DNA of 64,000 bases from Costertonia aggregata (GTDB lineage: Bacteria > Bacteroidota > Bacteroidia > Flavobacteriales > Flavobacteriaceae). Made by a program: the position numbers and the translations under genes. Under the pieces are notes generated by a model. It was not told where the DNA came from and made no database searches. It saw only the letters and a list, made by a program, of their open reading frames with translations. Location: the NCBI RefSeq assembly GCF_013402795.1, contig NZ_CP058595.1:841501-905500 (forward strand). The letters are read 5' to 3'. Below, in pieces: positions 18,648 through 25,879 of the stretch. The stretch's first letter is position 1, and each line of letters begins with the position of its first letter.

Positions 18648-18754
18648 ATGGTGATTGTTTAGTGATTGATTGATGTATAGCGCATACTATATAATAGTAG
18701 ACTACACCAACGGCAAATCTGTTACACTATATATCTTAAAATAATGTTAAAAAA

Positions 18755-18964
18755 TTAGTTTCTCATTTTTCTATAGATAAAATAAAACAGTCCGGCCACA
18801 AGAATATATGGGATTGCCATTAGATAAACAATACCGTTATTGATGCCTTCAGCAGTTTTACCGCCTTCCTCGCTTTCCAGTACAGCACGGCACATAGCGC
18901 ACTGTGCCTCTACCGACTGGGAGAAAAGCAAAACAAGCAACACAACAAATAAAATCTTTTTCAT
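18755..18964 (-). CDS. Small membrane protein with an N-terminal CxxC
   Basis: A 69-residue protein with a signal peptide (MKKILFVVLLVLLFSQSVEA) is followed at once by QCAMCRAVLES, a CxxC placed right after the likely cleavage site. A single transmembrane helix (about 44-64) and a basic tail (YRKMRN) complete it. I do not recognise a named family, but the sequence looks like a genuine, conserved small envelope protein. It is the last of four same-strand genes (thioredoxin-like, SCO, DUF420, this), 39 bases after DUF420, next to cytochrome oxidase genes. A role in copper or thiol handling during oxidase assembly is inference from the CxxC and the context. Confidence 0.75.
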   Translation of the reverse strand: MKKILFVVLLVLLFSQSVEAQCAMCRAVLESEEGGKTAEGINNGIVYLMAIPYILVAGLFYFIYRKMRN

Positions 18965-19003
18965 TTCTTAAACTACTTAGCCCAACGATCGCAAAGACGT
19001 GTA

Positions 19004-19537
19004 TCAATTTGCATAATAGGGTGAAATCATGATGTAGACCACTACCCCGGTTATGGCAACATACAACCAAATGGGAAACGTGATCTTGGCCAATTTTCTA
19101 TGACTCTCAAATTTCTTTAAATACGCCCTCGCATATGTTTTTAGAACCAAGGGAATAATGGCTATCGATAAAAAAATATGACTGATCAATATAAAATAGT
19201 ACACATATCTTATGATTCCTTCTCCTCCAAAAGCGGTGGACTCCGATGTCATGTGATAGCCGATATACATTAATAAAAAAAGCAAGGACAATGCAATACA
19301 CGTTGTCATCAATTTTTGATGTAGTTCCCGCTTTCCGTTTTTTATCGCCCAAACCGCCACTATCAATAAAACGGCCGTTAAACCATTTATGGACGCGTAT
19401 ATGGGGGGGAGAAAACTCAAAGGCTCTACGTTCGGTATTTTTACTCGAAACAAAAGTGCCACGACAACTGGTACTATTATTGACACAATAGTTATAAGTG
19501 TATTGAATTTTTTCTCCTTTGCAGCAATGGTATCCAT
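19004..19537 (-). CDS. DUF420 membrane protein (CtaM/YozB-like)
   Basis: The 177-residue protein has five predicted transmembrane helices and belongs to the DUF420 family. Recognisable parts are PPIYASINGLTAVLLIVAVW, KRELHQKLMTTCIALSLLFL and RYVYYFILISHIFLSIAIIP, with conserved His residues in the helices. In Firmicutes a related protein (CtaM) is needed for cytochrome aa3 oxidase maturation. The setting here, two bases after the SCO gene and near oxidase subunits, agrees with an assembly role. The exact biochemical function is unknown. Confidence 0.88.
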   Translation of the reverse strand: MDTIAAKEKKFNTLITIVSIIVPVVVALLFRVKIPNVEPLSFLPPIYASINGLTAVLLIVAVWAIKNGKRELHQKLMTTCIALSLLFLLMYIGYHMTSESTAFGGEGIIRYVYYFILISHIFLSIAIIPLVLKTYARAYLKKFESHRKLAKITFPIWLYVAITGVVVYIMISPYYAN

Positions 19538-19539
19538 AA

Positions 19540-20268
19540 TTATTCCTCCAATAATTTTTTGATATCCTGCTTTAAAATGGATATCTGTTCTTTCTCACCG
19601 TCCTTGTTTACCCCTTTTTCCTCAGCGACCATTCCCCGATAATAAATTATGGGGTTACCAAACTTGTCTTTGCGTGAACGTATATAACCTTGTTTATCAA
19701 CCAAAGCGAACATTCCCGAATGCTCAAACCCGCCGGCAACTTTATCATTTTCTTCGGCGCCCAAATAAAAGCCATTATTTGCTAAATTATATACAGCCTC
19801 TCTATCCCCGGTAAGCAAATGCCAATCCAAATCTGTAATCCCATACTTTTCGGCATACTCTTTTAACACCTTTGGCGTATCGTATCTTGGATTAATGGTA
19901 AATGAAGCTACTCCGAACGCATCGGAATCCTTGAATTCGTCTTGAATACTTATTAGATTATCGGTCATAATAGGACATATGGTGGGGCAGGTGGTAAAAA
20001 AGAACTCTACTACATAAACCTTGCCCAAATAATCTGCGTTTGATATCACCAAACTATCTTGGTTGATAAACTCAAAAGCCGGGACCTTTCTCTTGTTGCC
20101 TTTGCTATCTTTTACATATTCAAGATAAATGGGGCTTGCGGTACCGCTCATTCGGTCGCTTTCGACAATAGTGCCTTGTTTTATCCTGTTGATAATCCTT
20201 GGTATAAAAATGATTCCAAAAACCAATATTATCAATGATACCCAAACATATGTATATTTTTTATTCAT
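19540..20268 (-). CDS. SCO1/SenC family copper chaperone for cytochrome oxidase
   Basis: SCO proteins deliver copper to, or reduce the thiols of, the CuA site of oxidase subunit II. This 242-residue protein has an N-terminal membrane anchor (about 8-24) and a periplasmic thioredoxin fold. The copper ligands are in FFTTCPTICPIM (Cys94, Cys98), with the distal ligand His183 in GFEHSGMFALVD. DWHLLTGDREAVYNLANN is also typical. The gene starts one base after the stop of the thioredoxin-like gene and ends two bases before DUF420, so it is tightly co-transcribed. The expected client is the subunit II gene at 47433-48548. Confidence 0.95.
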   Translation of the reverse strand: MNKKYTYVWVSLIILVFGIIFIPRIINRIKQGTIVESDRMSGTASPIYLEYVKDSKGNKRKVPAFEFINQDSLVISNADYLGKVYVVEFFFTTCPTICPIMTDNLISIQDEFKDSDAFGVASFTINPRYDTPKVLKEYAEKYGITDLDWHLLTGDREAVYNLANNGFYLGAEENDKVAGGFEHSGMFALVDKQGYIRSRKDKFGNPIIYYRGMVAEEKGVNKDGEKEQISILKQDIKKLLEE

Positions 20269-20269
20269 A

Positions 20270-20902
20270 TTATTTTTTTCGGTCAGATGTATTCTTTTTG
20301 AGTGCCAAACGATACTCGGCCAAAATGATTTTTACATCATCTTCCATTTTATTGTTGAGTTCAGCTACTGACGTGGTATTGAACCCATATTTTAACCCTT
20401 CGTCTTCATCATCTGACCTACCCCTCAAGTTATTATCCTTATCAATTATAAACACGTAAGGGGTACCAAGGTTTTCATCTAAGGTAATATTGGACTCTAA
20501 ACCCGAAAATAGGGTTCTTATGTTTTGTTCGTCACTATGAACAAATTTCCATTTTTTCACATCGGCCAGTTCGCCTAGCTCTGCTTTGAGTTTCTCGACT
20601 TCTGACTCGGTCCCGTGCGGCATGACCATCACAAATTGAAAGTCCTTGAACTCGTAAAAACGTTTGTATATTTTTTGATTTAAATTAAAGGCATTACCCT
20701 TTTTCTGGCCCACGTCATTTCCCAAAAAACCCAAAACGGTAATCTTTTCCTTAAAGGTTTGGCCGGCATCCAAGAGGCTTATATCGGGTACATTTTTGGT
20801 AACTATGGCCAACTTCCCAAAGTTGGTAACCCCCGAAGCAAAAAACAGATATACCACGATGGGCATTACAAATAAAACAACTAAAACAAAGGTCTTTTTC
20901 AA
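20270..20902 (-). CDS. Membrane-anchored thioredoxin-like protein lacking the CxxC, TTG start
   Basis: The 210-residue protein has an N-terminal membrane helix (about 4-24) and a thioredoxin/SCO-like core: VPDISLLDAGQTFKEKITVL, FLGNDVGQKKGN where a CxxC would be expected, FQFVMVMPHGTESEVEKLKA, and GTPYVFIIDKDNNLRG. It contains no Cys in the catalytic position, so it cannot do ordinary disulfide or copper chemistry there. The start is TTG at 20900-20902; a stop in frame lies four codons upstream and no ATG is available before residue 13. A terminator and a -7 box lie just upstream (20920-20955). It begins the assembly operon with SCO, DUF420 and the small CxxC protein. Confidence 0.8.
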   Translation of the reverse strand: MKKTFVLVVLFVMPIVVYLFFASGVTNFGKLAIVTKNVPDISLLDAGQTFKEKITVLGFLGNDVGQKKGNAFNLNQKIYKRFYEFKDFQFVMVMPHGTESEVEKLKAELGELADVKKWKFVHSDEQNIRTLFSGLESNITLDENLGTPYVFIIDKDNNLRGRSDDEDEGLKYGFNTTSVAELNNKMEDDVKIILAEYRLALKKNTSDRKK

Positions 20903-20919
20903 TAGCTTAAATTATAGTA

Positions 20920-20927
20920 CAAAAATA
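20920..20927 (-). promoter_or_regulatory. Candidate -7 box for the SCO assembly operon
   Basis: TATTTTTG on the minus strand matches TAnnTTTG and lies 17 bases before the TTG start at 20902, directly after the subunit IV terminator. No TTG is seen at -33. The placement between a terminator and a gene start supports it. Confidence 0.5.
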
Positions 20928-20955
20928 AAAAAGACGGCTCTAAAGACCGTCTTTT
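20923..20955 (-). terminator. Terminator after cytochrome oxidase subunit IV
   Basis: AAAAGACGG (minus strand from 20955) pairs with CCGTCTTTT (ending at 20929) across a nine-base loop, and the minus strand continues TTTATTTTTG. It lies 18 bases past the subunit IV stop and would end the cyoE-subunit III-subunit III-subunit IV transcript. Confidence 0.8.
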
Positions 20956-20973
20956 AATACTGTTAATTATACG

Positions 20974-21357
20974 TTAGAAATCTATTTTTATAAAGCCGTC
21001 CTTGAAGACGTTATAAATATAATCCGCTTCAAAAAGGAGTATAAAGACCAAATAGGCCACCAAAAAAATAGGAGTCCAAACTATGGCTCTACGCAAGGAG
21101 CTTTTTTCATCCCTAAGGTGCATAAAGTCCCATGCGATGTAATATGCTTTTACCAATGTTAAAATGATGAATATCCAATTCAACAATTTCATGCCTAGAA
21201 AGGTTCCTTTGACCAAAACTGCAGGTTTCATAATACCCAAGGCTACCTCAATAGCGGTTACTACGGAAAGGAATATCAAAACACCCCATATTTTCTGGGT
21301 ATTGGACTTAAATTTTAGTAGCCCCCTGAATATCTCTAATTTATGTTCGTGTGCCAT
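20974..21357 (-). CDS. Cytochrome c oxidase subunit IV family protein
   Basis: The 127-residue protein has three predicted transmembrane helices (about 25-45, 55-75 and 90-112), with TQKIWGVLIFLSVVTAIEVA and KAYYIAWDFMHLRDEKSSLR, the hallmark of the bacterial subunit IV (CyoD/CtaF-like) family. The subunit stabilises the oxidase and is not catalytic. It ends the subunit block and is followed by a terminator. It lies 62 bases after the larger subunit III gene. Confidence 0.92.
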   Translation of the reverse strand: MAHEHKLEIFRGLLKFKSNTQKIWGVLIFLSVVTAIEVALGIMKPAVLVKGTFLGMKLLNWIFIILTLVKAYYIAWDFMHLRDEKSSLRRAIVWTPIFLVAYLVFILLFEADYIYNVFKDGFIKIDF

Positions 21358-21419
21358 TTCTCAATTTATAATTTAAATACTATTCAATAGATTTTTACTT
21401 TACGATACGTCGTCTAAGA

Positions 21420-22394
21420 TCAAACCAAATAGAAAAACGTAAATACGAATACCCACACCAAATCTACAAAGTGCCAGTACAACCCTACTTTCTCTACCAT
21501 CTCATAATGTCCTCTGCGCTCATAAGTACCCAAAACAACATTGAAGAAAATAATGACGTTGATAAGAACCCCGGAAAATACGTGGAAACCGTGAAAACCG
21601 GTGATAAAGAAGAAAAAATCAGCAAATAATCTACTACCATATTCATTGCGTACCAGATTGGCACCTTCTACGACCAGAACAGCTTCTTTGAGCTTGGCCA
21701 AGGACTGTTCCCTGTTCAATACGGCCTTTTCACCTTCTTCGTTTATAAATTCAGTTCGTATAAGAATGTTCGGGTCAGCTTTGAAACCGGCCACGACCTC
21801 CTCTAAATTATAACTGGGCATGTAGCCTTCGTCATAATACCAAATTCCATTTTTATTTTCATGTTTTACCCGCTCTCCCGGTATGGTTTTAGCGAAGTCC
21901 CCTATGGCTGCCCTATCTCCTGTATCAGCATTAACAAACTGTAATATTCTACCCCCTTTGGTTTCGAGAGCACCATAATCCCCTTTGATAAAAGTAGCCC
22001 ATTCCCAAGCTTGCGAACCAACGAATATAGCACCGCCGATAATGGTCAAGAACATATACCATATTACGGCATTCTTTTTATTATTGTGCCCCGCATCAAC
22101 GGCCAATACCATAGTTACCGAGGACATGATCAGAATAAATGTCATAAAGGCAACATAGTACATAGGGTAGTTACCATGAAAAAAAGGCACGTGAGTAAAT
22201 ACCTCATCGGCGATTGGCCATGTTTCTATAAACTTAAATCTAGAAAAACCATAGGCGGCCAAAAAACCGGAAAAAGTCAAGGCATCCGAGACCAAGAAAA
22301 ACCACATCATCAATTTTCCATAGCTAGCTCCTAAAGGTCTGTTGCCACCTCCCCAAACATTTTCTTCTGCACCTGTTGTTACCGTTGAGTCCAT
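21420..22394 (-). CDS. Cytochrome c oxidase subunit III with a large inserted loop
   Basis: The 324-residue subunit III carries recognisable family parts: YGKLMMWFFLVSDALTFSGF, IFVGSQAWEWATFIKG, and the C-terminal FFFITGFHGFHVFSGVLINV plus GLYWHFVDLVWVFVFTFFYL. Between the QAWEW helix (about residue 131) and the FITGFHG helix (about 262) lies a hydrophilic insertion of roughly 100 residues (about 138-255), where ordinary subunits III have a short loop. Subunit III supports proton-uptake stability of subunit I and does not bind metal. A second, shorter subunit III gene lies immediately upstream. A -7 box at 22424-22431 may give this gene its own promoter. Confidence 0.93.
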   Translation of the reverse strand: MDSTVTTGAEENVWGGGNRPLGASYGKLMMWFFLVSDALTFSGFLAAYGFSRFKFIETWPIADEVFTHVPFFHGNYPMYYVAFMTFILIMSSVTMVLAVDAGHNNKKNAVIWYMFLTIIGGAIFVGSQAWEWATFIKGDYGALETKGGRILQFVNADTGDRAAIGDFAKTIPGERVKHENKNGIWYYDEGYMPSYNLEEVVAGFKADPNILIRTEFINEEGEKAVLNREQSLAKLKEAVLVVEGANLVRNEYGSRLFADFFFFITGFHGFHVFSGVLINVIIFFNVVLGTYERRGHYEMVEKVGLYWHFVDLVWVFVFTFFYLV

Positions 22395-22423
22395 ATACTA
22401 CTATCGTATTAATAAAAGTTTCA

Positions 22424-22431
22424 CAAATTTA
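22424..22431 (-). promoter_or_regulatory. Candidate -7 box before the larger subunit III gene
   Basis: TAAATTTG on the minus strand matches TAnnTTTG, 30 bases upstream of the ATG at 22394, in a 98-base spacer. No -33 TTG at normal spacing. An imperfect AT-rich hairpin lies just upstream (about 22435-22460). Confidence 0.35.
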
Positions 22432-22492
22432 TAGTTTTCTTCGTTCAAACGAAAAACTAATTAGCATCAAAAACCGACTTTCTAGTTATTTA

Positions 22493-23074
22493 TTATCGAA
22501 AGAAATAAAAAAACAATATTAAATACACCCATAAAAAGTCTAAAAAGTGCCAAAAAGTGGCTCCTATTTCCAAACCGACCATATCATCTGGTGTGTATTT
22601 TCCCTTGGTTTGATTAAAAATCACCACCAATAAAGAAATAATTCCCGCTACCACGTGTGCAATGTGCACGGCAGCAATGAGAAAAATATAGGAGAGCGTT
22701 ATATTACTTGTGGGGCCCGTAAAATAATATCCACTGCCTATCATCTCTGAAAAGCCCCTAAATTGCAATAAGATAAAAGCAATACCAAGCCCCAAGGTAA
22801 CCAACAGCCAAGTGGTGCTTCGTTTTTGTTTATTGGACTTCAAAGCCATTTTGGCAAAATAATATGTGACGCTGCTGAATATGATGATTACCGTACTTAC
22901 GAAAAAAGACTGTGGCAGTTCAAAATCCTGCAGCCAATCTTCCCTGGTACTACTTACAATGTAAGCGCTCGTCCAACCTGCAAAACCCATTAACAAGCTC
23001 ACAATACCAAACCAAAGCATCATTTTTTTGGCCCTGTCACTCTTTTCCTTTTCCGTACCTTTTGTTAAATCCAT
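22493..23074 (-). CDS. Cytochrome c oxidase subunit III, short form
   Basis: This 193-residue subunit III paralogue has about five transmembrane helices: MMLWFGIVSLLMGFAGWTSA, FVSTVIIIFSSVTYYFAKMA, TTWLLVTLGLGIAFILLQFR, SYIFLIAAVHIAHVVAGIIS and the final ATFWHFLDFLWVYLILFFYF. The WHF-D-LWVYL ending is shared with the larger paralogue. Many Bacteroidota carry two subunit III genes side by side; whether both enter one complex is not shown by sequence. It starts five bases after the cyoE stop, so it is co-transcribed with heme o synthase. Confidence 0.92.
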   Translation of the reverse strand: MDLTKGTEKEKSDRAKKMMLWFGIVSLLMGFAGWTSAYIVSSTREDWLQDFELPQSFFVSTVIIIFSSVTYYFAKMALKSNKQKRSTTWLLVTLGLGIAFILLQFRGFSEMIGSGYYFTGPTSNITLSYIFLIAAVHIAHVVAGIISLLVVIFNQTKGKYTPDDMVGLEIGATFWHFLDFLWVYLILFFYFFR

Positions 23075-23079
23075 CCTCT

Positions 23080-23985
23080 CTATATAAACTTATCCACCAC
23101 GTAAACTACCTGCATCAATGTAATATAGCTTACACTGGCCAACATTAAGCTACGTGCCGATTTATTGTCTTTTCTCGTAAACAGGCGCAATGCAAAAACC
23201 AACATCACCATTCCCATCAAAAATATAACTATCGCCGCCACGATCGATAATTGTAACCTACCGGTTATACCAAAAACGGGGATTATTGAAATGACTATCA
23301 TCCAAATGGTGTACATAATTATTTGTAGTGCCGTGCCCTTATCTTTTTTTCCGGTAGGCAACATTTTGAATCCGCCACGTTTGTAATCGTCATCCAACAT
23401 CCAACCCAAAGCCCAAAAATGTGGGAACTGCCAAAAAAATTGAATCATAAAAAGAGTTCCCGGTTCAATGCCAAAATCGTTCGTTGCCGCCACCCAGCCC
23501 AACATAAAGGGAATAGCTCCTGGGAACGCCCCAACAAATACCGCTAGTGGCGTTTTCGTCTTTAAGGGTGTATACACGCTAGTATATAAAAAAATAGATA
23601 TAGCACCGAACATTGCGGTTTGGGGGTTTAGAACATACAGTGCGATGACACCGAGCACGGTCATGGTAATTGCGATGGACAATGCGGTGTTCACGGTCAT
23701 GCTACCGGCTGGTATGGGCCGATTTTTGGTGCGGTTCATCAATGCATCCAAATCTTTCTCAATAACCTGATTATAGGCATTTGATGCGCCTACCATACAA
23801 TAGCCGCCAAAGGCCAATAACAATACCGAAGTGAGCTGTATTTCAGTAGCACCTAAAAAATAACCGGCAATCGAAGAGAAAACAACACTTACCGCCAACC
23901 TTGCCTTGGTGATTTCCTTAAAGTCCGTAAAAACCAAAGATAAAGGGGAGGTTTTTGCTGTATTGACCGCAGTCTTCATGCACAT
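23080..23985 (-). CDS. cyoE: Protoheme IX farnesyltransferase (heme o synthase)
   Basis: The enzyme adds a farnesyl group to protoheme to make heme O, the precursor of heme A used by the aa3 oxidase. The 301-residue UbiA-family membrane protein has the prenyl-binding Asp-rich segment NAYNQVIEKDLDALMNRTKN (about 69-88) and the second loop WQFPHFWALGWMLDDDYKRG. About nine helices are predicted. The start may be ATG 23985 or the in-frame ATG 23979 two codons later. A good promoter lies just upstream (24000-24030). It heads the cyoE-subunit III-subunit III-subunit IV transcription unit. Confidence 0.95.
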   Translation of the reverse strand: MCMKTAVNTAKTSPLSLVFTDFKEITKARLAVSVVFSSIAGYFLGATEIQLTSVLLLAFGGYCMVGASNAYNQVIEKDLDALMNRTKNRPIPAGSMTVNTALSIAITMTVLGVIALYVLNPQTAMFGAISIFLYTSVYTPLKTKTPLAVFVGAFPGAIPFMLGWVAATNDFGIEPGTLFMIQFFWQFPHFWALGWMLDDDYKRGGFKMLPTGKKDKGTALQIIMYTIWMIVISIIPVFGITGRLQLSIVAAIVIFLMGMVMLVFALRLFTRKDNKSARSLMLASVSYITLMQVVYVVDKFI

Positions 23986-23999
23986 TTTTTATTGGTTGG

Positions 24000-24030
24000 C
24001 AAAGATACGCCCCAAACCCATTTTTTGCAA
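24000..24030 (-). promoter_or_regulatory. Promoter of the cyoE unit
   Basis: On the minus strand TTG (24028-24030) precedes TATCTTTG (24000-24007) by 20 bases, close to the -33/-7 Bacteroidota consensus. The predicted leader is about 10-15 bases. Confidence 0.6.
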
Positions 24031-24050
24031 CCAAATGCAGAGGTTTATGT

Positions 24051-24058
24051 TATTTTTG
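24051..24058 (+). promoter_or_regulatory. Candidate -7 box of the metallo-hydrolase gene
   Basis: TATTTTTG matches TAnnTTTG and lies 34 bases before ATG 24092. It is divergent from the cyoE promoter. No TTG at the usual 19-20 base spacing. Confidence 0.45.
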
Positions 24059-24091
24059 ACAAACAGTGCGTCTAAGCATTAAACCCACATT

Positions 24092-24997
24092 ATGAAAACA
24101 AAAAAGAAATTCATTTTAGCCCTATCCACGGTATGTACAACCCTTTTACTGAACGCACAACAAAAAAAGGTTACGATTACCGTTGACACCTTATCAAGCC
24201 AAGTCTACATGCTAACGGGACAGGGAGGAAATATTGGTATTTATGTTGGCGAAGACAACGTATTCATGATCGATGACCAATTTGACCGCCTGAGCGATAT
24301 GATAAAAACCACTATTGCCCAACTAACGGATAAGCCCATTGCTTTTCTATTCAATACACACATGCACGGGGACCATTCCGGGGGCAATGCGAAATTTAAT
24401 TCCGAACACACTACTTTGGTGGCGCACGATAATGTAAGGAAGCGAATAAAAAGCAACCAAAAAATGAAATTGGAGAACAATACCATTATCAAGGAGTATT
24501 ACGAAAAAATGTTACCCGAAGTTACGTTTTCGGACGATATCACTTTTCACGATGGCGATGAGACCATTATGGGGTTTCATGTGCACAATGCCCATACCGA
24601 TGGTGATGCCATGATATATTTTATGAAAAACAACGTGTTGCACATGGGCGACACCTACTTTTCAGGTCGATATCCTTTTATCGATTTAAATAGCGGTGGT
24701 AGTATAACAGGTTATATCGCAGCACACAAAAAGGCTTTGATGCTTATAGATGATGAAACTAAAATCATCCCCGGTCATGGTAAACCATCCAACAAAAAGG
24801 AACTTGAAACATATGTAGGTATGTTGGAAGAAATAAAAATGAAAATCGATGCGGAAATTACCAAAGGGGCATCACTCAACGAAGTAAAAACAAATTCAAG
24901 CTTAAGTAAAGCCTATGACGAATCGCACGGAAGCGGATTCATAAATCCCGAAAAATTAAGGGAGACCTTTTACAAAAGCTTAAAATCAGTGGAATAA
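24092..24997 (+). CDS. Secreted metallo-beta-lactamase-fold hydrolase
   Basis: The 301-residue protein has a signal peptide (MKTKKKFILALSTVCTTLLL, then NAQ) and an MBL fold: FNTHMHGDHSGGNAKF carries the HxHxDH zinc motif, NAHTDGDAM the third-His region, MGDTYFSGRYPF the bridging-Asp region, and IIPGHGKPS the last His. Its action is periplasmic or outer-surface. The long C-terminal helix region after the fold is family-like. Substrate cannot be deduced; relatives include quinoprotein-relay-like hydrolases and class B beta-lactamases, and I would not call it an antibiotic-resistance enzyme from this evidence. Confidence 0.9.
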   Translation: MKTKKKFILALSTVCTTLLLNAQQKKVTITVDTLSSQVYMLTGQGGNIGIYVGEDNVFMIDDQFDRLSDMIKTTIAQLTDKPIAFLFNTHMHGDHSGGNAKFNSEHTTLVAHDNVRKRIKSNQKMKLENNTIIKEYYEKMLPEVTFSDDITFHDGDETIMGFHVHNAHTDGDAMIYFMKNNVLHMGDTYFSGRYPFIDLNSGGSITGYIAAHKKALMLIDDETKIIPGHGKPSNKKELETYVGMLEEIKMKIDAEITKGASLNEVKTNSSLSKAYDESHGSGFINPEKLRETFYKSLKSVE

Positions 24998-25054
24998 ACA
25001 GTATTAGAAAAAAATCTCCAAAAAATAATCCAAATATATTTTGGCTGTAGCCCA

Positions 25055-25086
25055 AAAATAAAAATCCCGAGTCAAGACTCGGGATT
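25055..25086 (-). terminator. Terminator between the metallo-hydrolase and tonB
   Basis: A perfect ten-base stem, AATCCCGAGT (25063-25072) with ACTCGGGATT (25077-25086), surrounds a CAAG loop. On the minus strand it runs into TTTATTTTTG, so it suits tonB, whose stop is 27 bases away. On the plus strand only GTTT follows, so it may act weakly for the metallo-hydrolase gene. Confidence 0.85.
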
Positions 25087-25112
25087 GTTTATGATTCATT
25101 TTGAATGGATTC

Positions 25113-25817
25113 TTATTGCAACTTAAAGTTTATCGGAATACTGAAAGGTACACGCACCGCTCTACCCCTTTGTTTTCCTGGAGTCATTTTAGGCAATTTA
25201 CTAATGATTCTAGCGGCCTCTTTCTCCAAGTTCTTGTCCGGCCCCCTCATACGTACACCACCGATACTACCGTCTTTTTGAATGACGAACATCACGCTTA
25301 CCCTTCCTTGTACACCCATTTCTTGTGCAATTTCTGGATAACGAAAGTTCTTTCTAATGTGCTTGTTCATCATTTCTTGAAAACAAGCCCTTTTGTTACT
25401 GGCACTTTCACAACCGGGAAAAACCGGCACGTCCTCAATAACCGCAAAAGGTACATCAACATCTTCCTCGACTTCTTCTACTTCAACATCTTCGACTTCC
25501 ATCACCTCATCCTCTTGGCTGGTTTCGGTAGATTCGATTACCGTTTCCTCAACTTCTTCCTCGTCTTCGACAACCTCGATTACCTCGGGTGCCGCTGGCG
25601 GTGGCGGTGGCGGTGGCGTCTTTATCTGTTCGGTCATGGGAACTTCCTCATCCAACTGATCCTCAACATTCAATGATATGTCATAATCATTGTTATCGTC
25701 ATACGTTTTCCATTCCAAAGCTCCATAAATCAGAGCCATTACAACAGCTAGACCGATAACAAAATATAAACTGCTATTTCGCCTCAAATCAGCTTTAGGA
25801 TTCTTTTTTAGTTCCAT
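25113..25817 (-). CDS. TonB-type energy transducer
   Basis: TonB couples inner-membrane proton motive force (through ExbB/ExbD) to outer-membrane receptors. This 234-residue protein has a basic N-terminus, one anchor helix (about 17-33: YFVIGLAVVMALIYGALEW), and a proline-rich spacer (TPPPPPPPAAPEV). A very acidic stretch (about 85-130) follows, then the C-terminal TonB domain with EMGVQGRVSVMFVIQKDGSI and MTPGKQRGRAVRVPFSIPIN. The C-terminal wording (VFPGCE...CFQEMMNKHIRKNF) is typical of Bacteroidota TonB. No exbB/exbD genes are in the window. It lies 62 bases after the VanZ gene and ends at a clear terminator. Confidence 0.92.
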   Translation of the reverse strand: MELKKNPKADLRRNSSLYFVIGLAVVMALIYGALEWKTYDDNNDYDISLNVEDQLDEEVPMTEQIKTPPPPPPPAAPEVIEVVEDEEEVEETVIESTETSQEDEVMEVEDVEVEEVEEDVDVPFAVIEDVPVFPGCESASNKRACFQEMMNKHIRKNFRYPEIAQEMGVQGRVSVMFVIQKDGSIGGVRMRGPDKNLEKEAARIISKLPKMTPGKQRGRAVRVPFSIPINFKLQ

Positions 25818-25879
25818 CTTACAAAATTTTAATGTTCGCTAATTTAATTATTTATTTTATACAAAAGCAACTAATTGCC

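Noticed and set aside
22435-22460. Hairpin before the larger subunit III gene as a terminator
   Set aside because: The stem is imperfect and AT-rich and there is no T-run in the right place; it is within a subunit operon.
24092-24997. Calling the MBL-fold protein a beta-lactamase
   Set aside because: Zinc motifs are shared by many hydrolases, and nothing in the sequence or neighbours points to antibiotics.
25101-25676. Plus-strand open frame opposite tonB
   Set aside because: Its apparent length reflects the repetitive acidic and proline codons of tonB read backwards. The tonB reading has clear domains.
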